A stretch of 64,000 nt of DNA from an uncultured Bacteroidales bacterium (GCA_903916595.1 CAIWXI010000030.1:62001-126000), one strand, 5' to 3'. Positions 17,452 through 27,542 are shown, numbered from the stretch's first letter. Numbers and translations: made by a program. Notes: a model not told the origin generated them from the sequence alone.

Positions 17452-18423
17452 ATGGCCCCCATCAGTATTTATATCGTTGAAGATGAGTTGATCCTTGCTC
17501 ATGATCTTAAAACTAAATTATCTGAACTTGGGTATGAAATCCTGGGTATCGATTCCAAAGGAGAAAACGCCGCCGAGAATATCGCAGCCCTGAAAGAGCA
17601 TAATAAAGAACCAGACATTGTAATCATGGATGTTAAGCTGGCCGGGAAAATGGATGGGATTGAAGCGGCCAGAGTTCTTACAGAAAACTCCAATTCAGGT
17701 ATTATTTTCCTCACTTCGATGAATAAAAGCGAGGTATTCGCTAAGTCTTTCTCACTTAAACCTTACGCTTACCTGTTCAAGCCAGTCGACATAGACCAGA
17801 TCAGGGCAGCTATTGAGGTTGCTAATTACCAGAGAAATCTTGAAATCACTAACGAACGAATCATTTCTGAGCTCAAGTATGAAATTGAGCAGCGTAAGAA
17901 AGCCGAAAAGGAACGTAACCTGAGGTTGCAGGAAAGAATACGCGCCGAACAAAAAGTGAACCAGCTTTTAAAACAAAAGCATCAGATGGAGCTCGATCTC
18001 ATTAATCGCGAGCTGGCAACTTCATCCATATTTATCAGCCAAAAGAATAAGATCATAGGCTTGATAAAAAAAGACATCAACCGTTTACTGAAAAACGAAA
18101 CCGTCATTAACCGGAATGAGATTACAAGAGTGCTGAAGACAATCGATGAAAATATCAAATTCGATAACGACTGGTACAGGATAAAAGCTCATTTTGAGAA
18201 AATCCATCCCGGATTCTTTGATCGTCTTCGTAAACTGCATCCACAGCTAACCCCCAACGATCATAAATTATGTGCTTTGCTAAGGATGAATCTGAACACT
18301 AAGGAAATTGCGCACATACTGAAAATCACGGCCCCAAGTACAGAAATATCCCGCATCAGGTTGAGAAAAAAGCTGGATCTGAACAAACGCGTTAACCTTA
18401 CCCAGTTTATCTGCGAAGTCTGA
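17452..18423 (+). CDS. Response regulator with receiver, coiled coil and LuxR-like HTH
   Basis: This 323-residue protein has a receiver domain (1-125) with phospho-acceptor Asp60 (VIMDVKLAGKMDG), switch Thr/Ser (FLTSMNKS) and the conserved Lys (LFKPVD). A long charged coiled coil follows (about 130-190, NERIISELKYEIEQRKKAEK). The C-terminal part (about 245-323) is a LuxR-like helix-turn-helix found at the ends of many Bacteroidota regulators (HPQLTPNDHKLCALLRMNLN; TKEIAHILKITAPSTEISRI). No kinase is adjacent. Pairing with ackA raises the possibility that acetyl phosphate is its donor. Its stop codon abuts the stop of yebC. Confidence 0.88.
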   Translation: MAPISIYIVEDELILAHDLKTKLSELGYEILGIDSKGENAAENIAALKEHNKEPDIVIMDVKLAGKMDGIEAARVLTENSNSGIIFLTSMNKSEVFAKSFSLKPYAYLFKPVDIDQIRAAIEVANYQRNLEITNERIISELKYEIEQRKKAEKERNLRLQERIRAEQKVNQLLKQKHQMELDLINRELATSSIFISQKNKIIGLIKKDINRLLKNETVINRNEITRVLKTIDENIKFDNDWYRIKAHFEKIHPGFFDRLRKLHPQLTPNDHKLCALLRMNLNTKEIAHILKITAPSTEISRIRLRKKLDLNKRVNLTQFICEV

Positions 18424-19167
18424 TCATCCTAGCTTTTCAGCCATCTCATCGTTAATATGGAGATTGTGGAAAACGTTCTGAACGTCTTCGTCTTCTTCAA
18501 GAATGTCTATCAGTTTAAGCGCTTTGCGTGTTGAATCTTCTTCCAGGGTTACATACGTTCTGGGAATTCTGTGCAGAGAGGCGCTTTCCGGTTCAATGCC
18601 CATCGATTCGAGCTTCTTCATCATGGAACCGAAATCTTCCATGGCAGTAGTAACAGTGAATGATTCATCTTCAATTTCGATATCCTCAGCCCCCGCATCA
18701 ATCAGTGCCATCTCAAACTCATCTTGCACAAGCTCGCCCTTTGGGATTTCAAAAACTCCTTTGCGGTCAAATAAATAGGCCAGAGACCCATTGGTCCCAA
18801 GCTCACCCCCGTGTTTGTTAAAATGTGCCCTGATATTGGAAACCGTTCTCTGAAGGTTGTCGGTGGTACATTCCACGAATATCGCTATCCCATGAGGTCC
18901 TTTGCCTTCATACGTTGTCTCAAGAAGACTTGCTGCATCTTTATCGGTTCCCTTATTGATTGCCCTCTGCAGTGTTTCCTTTGGCATAGAAGCGCCCTTT
19001 GCATTGGCAATGGCAAGACGAAGCCTCGGATTTCCATCAGGATCAGGTCCGCCTTCCCTTACAGATATTGTAATATCTTTGATTATTTTCGAGAACATCT
19101 TAGAACGTTTTGCATCCAAAGCTCCCTTTTTACGCTTGATAGTGGACCATTTATTGTGACCTGACAT
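18424..19167 (-). CDS. yebC: YebC/PmpR-family protein
   Basis: This 247-residue protein opens with the family signature MSGHNKWSTIKRKKGALDAK and contains GPDPDGNPRLRLAIANAKGA and the central HFNKHGGELGTNGSLAYLFD. YebC proteins were described as transcription factors. More recent work assigns some of them a role in easing translation of proline-rich stretches. The gene is alone on its strand, with its own promoter. Its stop touches the convergent regulator's stop as TGA|TCA. Confidence 0.95.
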   Translation of the reverse strand: MSGHNKWSTIKRKKGALDAKRSKMFSKIIKDITISVREGGPDPDGNPRLRLAIANAKGASMPKETLQRAINKGTDKDAASLLETTYEGKGPHGIAIFVECTTDNLQRTVSNIRAHFNKHGGELGTNGSLAYLFDRKGVFEIPKGELVQDEFEMALIDAGAEDIEIEDESFTVTTAMEDFGSMMKKLESMGIEPESASLHRIPRTYVTLEEDSTRKALKLIDILEEDEDVQNVFHNLHINDEMAEKLG

Positions 19168-19223
19168 ACCGTATCTGTTTGTAAATTAACAATGAATAAT
19201 CTGATCTATGGGAAATTCCTGTT

Positions 19224-19255
19224 CAAAATTAATAAAAAAATCATAGATGATACAA
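19224..19255 (-). promoter_or_regulatory. Candidate yebC promoter
   Basis: On the minus strand TTG (19253-19255, within a T run) is followed after 21 bases by TAATTTTG (19224-19231), a full match to TAnnTTTG. The leader to yebC is about 50 bases. Confidence 0.5.
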
Positions 19256-19303
19256 AAACGATTGGTAATTTTGGAAGCGATAAGGCCATCAATTCCGTTT
19301 CAA

Positions 19304-21124
19304 ATGAAATATCAGGGGAAATACATTTTGGTTCTGTTTTTACCATTCTTCTTAATACTCTGCGGATGTGCCAATCAGGTTGCACCTGAAGGTGGCCCAA
19401 AGGACACTAAACCACCACGAGCCGTGGAATGCGACCCGCCTAACTTTTCGACTAACTTTAAAGAAAACAGCATTAAAATCGATTTCGATGAATTTATTGC
19501 TCTTAAAAATCAGGCCACTGAGGTAACCGTGTCCCCTCCTCTGAAAACCATTCCTGACCTCAGGCTAAGAGGAAAAAGTCTGGTCATAAAACTGGAGGAT
19601 ACCCTGGCCGCCAACACTACCTATTCTATTGATTTTGGCAAATCTATTTCTGATATCACCGAAAATAACGCCTTTGCAGGCTTTTCCTATGTTTTTAGCA
19701 CCGGACCTTTTATCGATTCCCTAAGCCTTCGCGGAACCGTAATAAATGCTTTTGATCTGATCCCTCAGAAGGACGTGTTTGCGCTTCTATACATCAACAA
19801 CAACGACACTCTTGCTCTGGATTCTTTACCCCTGAAAGTGAAACCATATTATGTAACAAAAACCAATGAGAAAGGAGAATTTCTTTTCCACAACCTGAGG
19901 TCTTCTCCCATGAAACTCACAGCCCTTTCTGATCAGAACGGGAATCTTATCTTTGATCAGGCCAGTGAGAGAGTGGGGTTCAGCGACAGCCTGGTACATC
20001 CCGCGTATATCCCGAAACCCAAAATAGATTCTTCTGAAATACAAAAAGACTCATTGAATGCCGCTACAGACACGGCTGCTATTAAACCCCCGAATTCAAA
20101 ACACTCAAAAAATATTACTAAAGCTTCGAGCGACACTACTAAAAAAGATTCCATTGAATTAATGTCTGCAATACCAAACAACCATCTGCTACTCTTTGAT
20201 AACGCCGATTCGATCCAGAGAATACAGAAAACGCTGGTGGTTAAAAAAGGTCTGGTACTTATCACATTCCGCTTTCCAACCAAAGAGATAGCAATTAAAC
20301 CTTTGAACTGTGACACATCACGGCCCTGGGCTTTCGAAGAATATTCAAGCCACAAAGACTCATTGTATCTCTGGCTTGCCAATTCCCAGATGGACTCACT
20401 GATCCTAAGGGTTTCCCAGGATACTACCCTGGTTGATACACTTAAAATTGAACTATTAAAAAAAGACGATAAATCTGCGGCCAAGAAAAAAGATCAGGGA
20501 AAGGTTTTCCTGGGAGTAAGCAATAATGCCAGTTCAGCAGCATTTAATCAGTTTGCCGGAAATTTTTTAATCACCTTTTCCTATCCTCTTAGCTCGGGTA
20601 AGCTTAGCCTTGTAAGGCTGATCCAGGAGAAAGATACGCTTAAGCCTAAAATTTATTATACCGATAGCCTGAGGCGTTCTATTGTTATTGAAACAAAGTG
20701 GAAAGAAGATAGAAATTATTCGGTTTTTGTGCCTGATTCAGCCTTTATCGGGATCAACGAACTGGCCAATGATACGGTTAGGATCAGGTTTAAAACCAAG
20801 CAGGCAAGAGATTTCGGGAACCTTATCCTGGAAATTGACATGTCGAAACATCCCGGTTATTACCTGATTCAATTACTGAATGAAAGGGATGCAGTTTTAG
20901 CGGAAAAGAAAATCAATTCAAACGGAAAAGTAAAGTTTGAATACTTGAACCCGGGAAAGTTTAAAGTGAAAGCTATTTACGACCGTAACCATAACGGCCG
21001 CTGGGATACAGGAAGTTTCAGAAAGAATATACAACCTGAGGAAGTCCTGTTTCTTCAAAAAACCATTGAAATCAGAGCAAACTGGGACGTTGAAGAAAAA
21101 TGGGCTACCTCTTCAGCTTACTAA
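19304..21124 (+). CDS. Large lipoprotein with N-terminal Ig-like (Big_5) domain
   Basis: This 606-residue protein starts at the ATG at 19304, which gives a lipoprotein signal (YILVLFLPFFLILCGC) ending at the lipobox Cys. A longer frame from 19247 would bury that signal. The mature part begins ANQVAPEGGPKDTKPP, then IKIDFDEFIALKN...VTVSPPL...TYSIDFGKSISD, typical of Bacteroidota Ig-like-domain (Big_5) lipoproteins. The C-terminal segment FKVKAIYDRNHNGRWDTGSF is also typical of this group. It is likely surface- or periplasm-facing; its partner is unknown. A -7 box (TAATTTTG, 19266-19273) precedes it. Confidence 0.85.
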   Translation: MKYQGKYILVLFLPFFLILCGCANQVAPEGGPKDTKPPRAVECDPPNFSTNFKENSIKIDFDEFIALKNQATEVTVSPPLKTIPDLRLRGKSLVIKLEDTLAANTTYSIDFGKSISDITENNAFAGFSYVFSTGPFIDSLSLRGTVINAFDLIPQKDVFALLYINNNDTLALDSLPLKVKPYYVTKTNEKGEFLFHNLRSSPMKLTALSDQNGNLIFDQASERVGFSDSLVHPAYIPKPKIDSSEIQKDSLNAATDTAAIKPPNSKHSKNITKASSDTTKKDSIELMSAIPNNHLLLFDNADSIQRIQKTLVVKKGLVLITFRFPTKEIAIKPLNCDTSRPWAFEEYSSHKDSLYLWLANSQMDSLILRVSQDTTLVDTLKIELLKKDDKSAAKKKDQGKVFLGVSNNASSAAFNQFAGNFLITFSYPLSSGKLSLVRLIQEKDTLKPKIYYTDSLRRSIVIETKWKEDRNYSVFVPDSAFIGINELANDTVRIRFKTKQARDFGNLILEIDMSKHPGYYLIQLLNERDAVLAEKKINSNGKVKFEYLNPGKFKVKAIYDRNHNGRWDTGSFRKNIQPEEVLFLQKTIEIRANWDVEEKWATSSAY

Positions 21125-21127
21125 GAC

Positions 21128-21430
21128 CTATGCCTCAACGCATTGATTGATACAATCAATCACCTGAGCCAGAGTTGTAACTTTAAGTGAATAATGAATC
21201 GTCTTACCATCCCGTTTTGATTCAAGAATACCTTTGTTTTTCAGGATGTTCAGATGATGTGATGCCGAAGCCTGTTCGATATTCAGGTTTTCGTATATTT
21301 CAGTGACCGTAAGTTTCTTGTTATCAGTAAGCAGGTCGATAATTGCAATACGCATCGGATGGGCCATGGCTCTAAGCTTGCTTGCAGCTGTTTCCAGTTT
21401 CTGAAGATCTAAAGTCGGTTTCTTCTTCAT
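21128..21430 (-). CDS. ArsR-family transcriptional regulator
   Basis: This 100-residue winged-helix protein starts at ATG 21430 (MKKKPTLDLQKLE). It has the ArsR core: AMAHPMRIAIIDLL, then the recognition helix EQASASHHLNILKNKGIL and wing SKRDGKTIHYSL. It lacks the ELCVCDL metal box of arsenic sensors. Two Cys near the C-terminus (DCINQC) might bind a ligand, but that is a guess. It lies downstream of adenine deaminase on the same strand, with an AT-rich palindrome and a -7 box in the 74-base gap. Confidence 0.92.
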   Translation of the reverse strand: MKKKPTLDLQKLETAASKLRAMAHPMRIAIIDLLTDNKKLTVTEIYENLNIEQASASHHLNILKNKGILESKRDGKTIHYSLKVTTLAQVIDCINQCVEA

Positions 21431-21455
21431 GGTAATCAAGGTTTTAATTTCTACA

Positions 21456-21463
21456 CAAATATA
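21456..21463 (-). promoter_or_regulatory. Candidate -7 element for the arsR gene
   Basis: On the minus strand this reads TATATTTG, a match to TAnnTTTG, 26 bases before the arsR ATG. No TTG lies at the normal upstream distance. Confidence 0.4.
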
Positions 21464-21480
21464 AAAAAATATTGCACGCT

Positions 21481-21498
21481 AATATATATGTATATATT
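21481..21498. promoter_or_regulatory. 18-base perfect palindrome upstream of arsR
   Basis: AATATATA-TG-TATATATT is a perfect inverted repeat with a two-base centre, located in the -25 to -35 region of the candidate arsR promoter. ArsR-family dimers bind AT-rich inverted repeats and often repress themselves, so this is a reasonable operator. AT richness alone could also produce it. Confidence 0.35.
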
Positions 21499-21504
21499 TT
21501 TCTG

Positions 21505-23142
21505 TTAAATCTTAAACAGCTGAATGAAACTGAAGGTCTTTCCGTTGAACAGGCCCTTATCGCTTAGCTTTAGATTTGGGATCACGAGAAGCGCCATGAA
21601 CGAAAGCGTCATGAAAGGGGCCCGAAGCGGGCTTCCAAGCGCTTTAACCAAAAGGTCCATCCGATGGTATTTTTCGGCCACAACATGGCCATTCTCGACA
21701 GTCATAATCCCCGCGAAAGGCAGAGGTAAAACTTCTTCCATTGTTCCATCAACCAGAGAGATTCCTCCTTTATTTCTGATTATCAAATTAATAGCCCTTA
21801 CAATAGATTCATCATCAGTTCCTGCCGCAACGATATTATGACTATCGTGGGCCACACATGAAGCTATCGCACCTCTTTTCAGGCCAAGGCCCTTAATAAA
21901 TCCTATTCCTGCACCACTTTCTGAATACCTGTTTTTAACTACAAGTTTTAGTATGTCTCTCTCCGGATCACTAATTACACATCCACCGGCAAGTATGGGT
22001 TCAAGCTCCAGGCTCCCTGTGATTAACTGTCCATCGTAAGCCTCCTGTAAACAGATCCTTCCGGCTTGCTGTTTTACCTGGATGCTATCCGCCGAAATTT
22101 CACCGATATTGAAATTGTTAAACGGAATCTCAGTAACAGCAGAGATGAGTGTCAGACCTCGTTCTGCAACCTTAACCCCATCAATATAAGTCTCCAGAAT
22201 ATTAAAATCATTCAGGTTGTCAACAATGATAAAATCAGCACAATCGCCCTGTTGAAGAAGTCCCGACCCGAGCTTATAATGTTGCACCGGATTGAGCGTA
22301 CAGGCCCTTAACACATTAAATAGCCCGAGGCCCTTACCCAAAGCTCTTCTCACAAGGACGTTGATGTGACCTTCAACCAGGTCATCAGGGTGCTTGTCAT
22401 CGCTGCAAAACATTACCATTTCAGGATATTCATCAATAAGATCTGATAATTCCCCGAAATTTCTGGCAGCACTTCCTTCCCGGATCAGGATCTTCATCCC
22501 ATATTTAATTTTCTCTATTGCCTCTTCCTTTGTAAAACATTCATGATCGGTAGTGATTCCAGCCTGGATGTATCTTGCTAAATCATCACCCCTTAATCCC
22601 GGAGCATGCCCGTCGACAGGTTTACCGTATTTCGCAGCTAATTCTATTTTTGCCATCACCTCCGGATCTTCAAATAATACTCCCGGAAAATTCATCACTT
22701 CAGAAAGATACCGAACTTCCTTCATCGAAAGCAGTTCTTCGAGCTCCATAAGTCCAAGACTTGCGCCAGATGTTTCGAACGATGTGGCAGGAACGCAGGA
22801 GGATGCACCGAAGTTAAACTTAAACGGAACTTTTTTCCCATTCTCTATCATAAACTTAACCCCCGCTACACCAAGTACATTGGCGATCTCATGAGGGTCA
22901 GAAACCGTTCCGACAGTTCCATGAACCACGGCCAGCCTTGCGAATTCCGAAGGAATGAGCATGGAACTCTCGATGTGTATGTGAGCATCGATCAAACCCG
23001 GAAGTATAAAGTGATCAGAAGAAGCAGGCCCTTCCATGATTTTTTTCACAATCCCGTTTTCCACAAGAATGCTGCCCGTGAAGATCCTTTTTCCGACTAC
23101 ATCTACGATGTTACCCGAAACAGTAAAGCTGTTCTTTTCCAT
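21505..23142 (-). CDS. ade: Adenine deaminase (amidohydrolase family)
   Basis: This 545-residue enzyme converts adenine to hypoxanthine for purine salvage. It shows the metal site GLIDAHIHIESSML, the family stretch VSDPHEIANVLGV, the glutamate helix region VLFEDPEV, DGHAPGL, and the C-terminal SCVAHDSHNIVAAG. Length matches bacterial Ade proteins. Upstream lies the octamer array shared with the end of rlmN; downstream is arsR. I see no match to the promoter consensus in the 84 bases between rlmN and ade. Confidence 0.95.
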   Translation of the reverse strand: MEKNSFTVSGNIVDVVGKRIFTGSILVENGIVKKIMEGPASSDHFILPGLIDAHIHIESSMLIPSEFARLAVVHGTVGTVSDPHEIANVLGVAGVKFMIENGKKVPFKFNFGASSCVPATSFETSGASLGLMELEELLSMKEVRYLSEVMNFPGVLFEDPEVMAKIELAAKYGKPVDGHAPGLRGDDLARYIQAGITTDHECFTKEEAIEKIKYGMKILIREGSAARNFGELSDLIDEYPEMVMFCSDDKHPDDLVEGHINVLVRRALGKGLGLFNVLRACTLNPVQHYKLGSGLLQQGDCADFIIVDNLNDFNILETYIDGVKVAERGLTLISAVTEIPFNNFNIGEISADSIQVKQQAGRICLQEAYDGQLITGSLELEPILAGGCVISDPERDILKLVVKNRYSESGAGIGFIKGLGLKRGAIASCVAHDSHNIVAAGTDDESIVRAINLIIRNKGGISLVDGTMEEVLPLPFAGIMTVENGHVVAEKYHRMDLLVKALGSPLRAPFMTLSFMALLVIPNLKLSDKGLFNGKTFSFIQLFKI

Positions 23143-23179
23143 AAAGTATGTTTAGCAAGTTGCGTCCTGCCGAAAATTT

Positions 23180-23251
23180 CACCATTTCACCATTTCACCA
23201 TTTCACCATTTCACCATTTCACCATTTCACCATTTCACCATTTCACCATTT
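23180..23251. repeat. Nine tandem copies of an 8-base unit
   Basis: CACCATTT is repeated nine times without mismatch over 72 bases. The right part lies inside rlmN, so the array encodes the last residues (GEMVKW) and the TGA stop of RlmN on the minus strand. The rest fills the gap before ade. It has no spacers and is not a CRISPR. It belongs to the family of stop-codon-proximal arrays in this window. Confidence 0.97.
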
Positions 23252-24297
23252 GTACTCCCTGCCAGCTGCCCGCAGGCTGCCTCAATATCCTTGCCACGGC
23301 TTTTACGGATATTGACTACCATATTTTTCTTCTCAAGGAAATCTGCAAATTGCGTCATTTTTTCCTGAGCCGAGGGAAATAAGCCCGTTCCTTCAACCGG
23401 ATTGTATTCCAGCAGGTTTATTTTTACAGGGAAATTTTTACAAAAAGCCGCGAGCTCCCTTGCATCGGACAGGGAATCGTTGATGCCATTGAACAGGATA
23501 TATTCAAGTGTAAAACGCTTGCCTGTTTTACGGTAATAATATTTCAGTGCTTCCATAAGTTCATCAAGGGGATGCTTCAAATTGTACGGAAGGAGACGGT
23601 TTCTTTTTTCATTTCCTGCAGAATGCAAGGATACCGCCAAATGGCATTTCATATCATCATCGGCAAATTTCTTTATCATTTTGGGGATCCCCAGGCTTGA
23701 AACCGTGATCCTCTGTGGCGACATCCCCAACCCATCAGCAGAAGTAATCATCTCTACCGATTTTTTTACGTTCTCATAGTTAAGCAAAGGTTCACCCATA
23801 CCCATATAAACTATGTTTGACAAGCCCGCCGGGCTATTCGTTCGTTCAAAGGCTAGTTTATCAAGATAAGCCACCTGGTCAAATATTTCACCTGCAGTGA
23901 GGTTGCGTTTGAAACCCAGCATGCCTGTTGCACAGAACACACAAGCAAGCGGGCAGCCCACCTGAGAAGAAACACAAGCTGTAAACCTCCCCCCTGAAGG
24001 GATCAGAACACCTTCAATGATAGATCCGTCGAAAAGACCAAATGCAATTTTCACTGTGCCGTCAGCACTTTCCAGCGTTTTTACAGGAGTCGCCTTTTGA
24101 AATGTGAAATTAATCTTCAGAAGCTCTCTGCATGTCTTAGAAAGATCGGTCATATCTTCAAAAGATGCACACTGCTTTTTCCAAAGCCACTCAAAAACCT
24201 GTCTCCCCCGAAATGGCTTTTCTTTATTCGTAATAAAAAAAGACTTTAAGTCTTCCGGAGAAAGGTCACGGATGTCGGAAATCAATTTACCACTCAT
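23227..24297 (-). CDS. rlmN: Dual-specificity 23S rRNA A2503 / tRNA A37 C2-methyltransferase
   Basis: This 356-residue radical SAM enzyme starts at ATG 24297 (MSGKLISDIRDL); the longer frame starts with TTG and is less likely. It has the CxxxCxxC cluster motif as CPLACVFC, then YMGMGEPLLNYENV, and the C-terminal AACGQLAG with the Cys that forms the covalent RNA intermediate. After that motif the tail STNGEMVKW and the stop are encoded by the octamer array. Its start overlaps the upstream DUF4468 gene by 11 bases, which suggests translational coupling. Confidence 0.96.
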   Translation of the reverse strand: MSGKLISDIRDLSPEDLKSFFITNKEKPFRGRQVFEWLWKKQCASFEDMTDLSKTCRELLKINFTFQKATPVKTLESADGTVKIAFGLFDGSIIEGVLIPSGGRFTACVSSQVGCPLACVFCATGMLGFKRNLTAGEIFDQVAYLDKLAFERTNSPAGLSNIVYMGMGEPLLNYENVKKSVEMITSADGLGMSPQRITVSSLGIPKMIKKFADDDMKCHLAVSLHSAGNEKRNRLLPYNLKHPLDELMEALKYYYRKTGKRFTLEYILFNGINDSLSDARELAAFCKNFPVKINLLEYNPVEGTGLFPSAQEKMTQFADFLEKKNMVVNIRKSRGKDIEAACGQLAGSTNGEMVKW

Positions 24298-24838
24298 CCT
24301 TTTTGACAACAGTAGGTTTCATTTTTTCTTTTAGTGTCAAAACCAGTCTTTGCATAGTAGTGTCGACCTGGAATAGATACAAATCCCAGTTTGGATTGTA
24401 TGCCGGGTCAGATTTGTTCATCCATTTTTCGATTGGATATCGTGAGGCCAGTTTTAAACTGAAATCTGTGATTGTATAGCGGAACCGGTTTTCCTTGAAT
24501 TCTATCTTAATAAGGTATGTGACCATACCTCCATCAGTGTGAGCGCCGGTTTTACTGTCACTGTTATAGATCCTCAAACGGCCCAGGCCTTCCACCTTGC
24601 CATTGGTCCTGTCCTGGACCGAGAATACCGAAGCCGGACTGAGATAATAATAGCCAAACCACTGAATGGCTTTGTCATACAAGTAACCCGGGTTACCCTC
24701 CTGGTTTACAACATCTTTATAAGTGATCTTGTTTGTCTCCGGGTCAACCGGCAAACCGGTAGATGCAGTCTGGGCAGAAACTTCATATAACAAACTGCAG
24801 CCCAGAAGTATATTTATTAAAATTAAAGAAAACTTCAT
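24287..24838 (-). CDS. DUF4468 secreted protein
   Basis: This 183-residue protein has a signal peptide (SLILINILLGCSLLYEVSAQ) and the segment LPVDPETNKITYKDVV, typical of the DUF4468 'TBP-like fold' domain in Bacteroidota. The domain spans most of the mature protein. Its role is unknown. It overlaps rlmN by 11 bases and lies downstream of the groEL terminator. Confidence 0.85.
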   Translation of the reverse strand: MKFSLILINILLGCSLLYEVSAQTASTGLPVDPETNKITYKDVVNQEGNPGYLYDKAIQWFGYYYLSPASVFSVQDRTNGKVEGLGRLRIYNSDSKTGAHTDGGMVTYLIKIEFKENRFRYTITDFSLKLASRYPIEKWMNKSDPAYNPNWDLYLFQVDTTMQRLVLTLKEKMKPTVVKKDEW

Positions 24839-24900
24839 GGCGAAAAAGATTTAAACCGGGTATAAATTCATTTTCTCAAAACTACGAAAAATTGGCAATA

Positions 24901-24928
24901 AAAAAACCCCGCGGTTGCAGGGTTTTTT
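24901..24928 (-). terminator. Intrinsic terminator after groEL (bidirectional shape)
   Basis: AAAAAACCC at 24901-24909 pairs with GGGTTTTTT at 24920-24928. Inside, GC/GC pairs and a GGTT loop extend the stem past one mismatch. A-run and T-run on opposite sides make it a Rho-independent terminator for groESL on the minus strand. Confidence 0.85.
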
Positions 24929-24946
24929 AAACAAAAGATTGTGATT

Positions 24947-26593
<1,647 letters not shown>

Positions 26594-26642
26594 TTAAATT
26601 TTAAGGGTTACAATGTGAATGATTCATGAATGTGATTGATGA

Positions 26643-26921
26643 TCAGATAACAGCTACGATATCAGATTCGCGCATGATGAGATAGTTTCCGCCATCAATA
26701 GTAATCTCTGTTCCGGAATATTTTCCATAGAGAACAACGTCACCAACTTTAACTGTCATTGGTTCGTCTTTCTTGCCGGGACCAACAGACACAACAGTAC
26801 CTTTCTGCGGTTTTTCTTTTGCAGTGTCAGGAATAATAATTCCGCCTGCAGTTTTTTCTTCTGCCTGCGCTGGTTCAACCAGAACGCGGTCTGCCAGGGG
26901 TTTAATCTTAAGTTTTGCCAT
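26643..26921 (-). CDS. groES: Co-chaperonin GroES
   Basis: This 92-residue protein has the GroES start [12 protein letters not shown], the mobile loop [19 protein letters not shown] and the core [14 protein letters not shown]. It caps GroEL. It is the first gene of the groES-groEL unit. No CIRCE element or TAnnTTTG box was found in the 169 bases up to the secG terminator. TGACA half-sites lie about 135-160 bases upstream. Confidence 0.99.
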   Translation of the reverse strand: MAKLKIKPLADRVLVEPAQAEEKTAGGIIIPDTAKEKPQKGTVVSVGPGKKDEPMTVKVGDVVLYGKYSGTEITIDGGNYLIMRESDIVAVI

Positions 26922-27055
26922 TTTAATACTATTAAAAGTTAAACATTATGAATTTCACTTTATTCTATTCCTTCATAGTCAGAAACCATGCCAAAGCCAT
27001 ATCCGGGAACATTAAAGACAATTTTTCAGCTAATTACTTAATAAAAAAAATAGCT

Positions 27056-27080
27056 TGTCATATTTTCTGACATTCTGACA
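27056..27080. promoter_or_regulatory. TGTCA/TGACA half-site cluster upstream of groES
   Basis: TGTCA (27056-27060), seven bases, TGACA (27068-27072), three bases, TGACA (27076-27080). The first two form an inverted repeat and the last two a direct repeat. They lie between the secG terminator and groES. They could be a regulator site for the chaperonin operon; the binding protein is unknown. Confidence 0.3.
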
Positions 27081-27090
27081 TTAACCCGAC

Positions 27091-27124
27091 AAAAAAAGCT
27101 GTTCCTGATAATAGGAAACAGCTT
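27091..27124 (-). terminator. Intrinsic terminator after secG
   Basis: On the minus strand the stem AAGCTGTTTCCT pairs with AGGAACAGCTT (one bulged base), and a run of seven T follows. It ends the long minus-strand run that includes secG. Confidence 0.85.
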
Positions 27125-27152
27125 AATACTCTTGTAAATGATGAATCAGAAT

Positions 27153-27491
27153 CTATTTTTTCTTCTCTGCCGGATTAGGCTGAAAATCTTTTACAGGCGC
27201 TGTTTTTGACTGGTCTATTTGTTTCTTGATTTCGCTCTCCTGAACGGGGGTTGCACCCTGATTCTTCGGGATCGAAAAAATTGAAGCCAGGCTGAGAAAC
27301 AGCAATATTATTGCGAGAGTCCAGGTAGTCTTTTCCAAAAAATCAGCTGTTTTTCTTACTCCCATATACTGATTTGATGAAGCGAAATTTGAGGCAAGTC
27401 CGCCACCTTTTGAATTCTGAACCAACACAACTAAAACCATCAGTGCAGATGAGATCAGAATAAGTACTGAAACAACAATGTAAACACCCAT
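27153..27491 (-). CDS. secG: Preprotein translocase subunit SecG
   Basis: This 112-residue protein has two transmembrane helices (about 3-22 and 54-73) joined by the SecG loop LVQNSKGGGLASNF. The C-terminal tail is hydrophilic. SecG supports SecYEG export across the inner membrane. The order sigma-54 activator, lptE, TPR protein, secG is commonly seen in Bacteroidota. Confidence 0.94.
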   Translation of the reverse strand: MGVYIVVSVLILISSALMVLVVLVQNSKGGGLASNFASSNQYMGVRKTADFLEKTTWTLAIILLFLSLASIFSIPKNQGATPVQESEIKKQIDQSKTAPVKDFQPNPAEKKK

Positions 27492-27542
27492 AATTCAAAT
27501 TTTGTAAAATTATTTAACGCTTTATTGAGTCACCAACCAGGC

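Noticed and set aside
22891-23382. Plus-strand open frame of 163 codons with a repeated FHHFTISP pattern
   Set aside because: It lies antisense to ade and rlmN and owes its length to the octamer array; the repeated peptide is an artefact of the DNA repeat.
26977-26994. Sigma-54-like element before groES (TTGGCATGG on the minus strand)
   Set aside because: The -24 half fits, but the -12 part reads CTGAC instead of TTGC, so the promoter is not supported.
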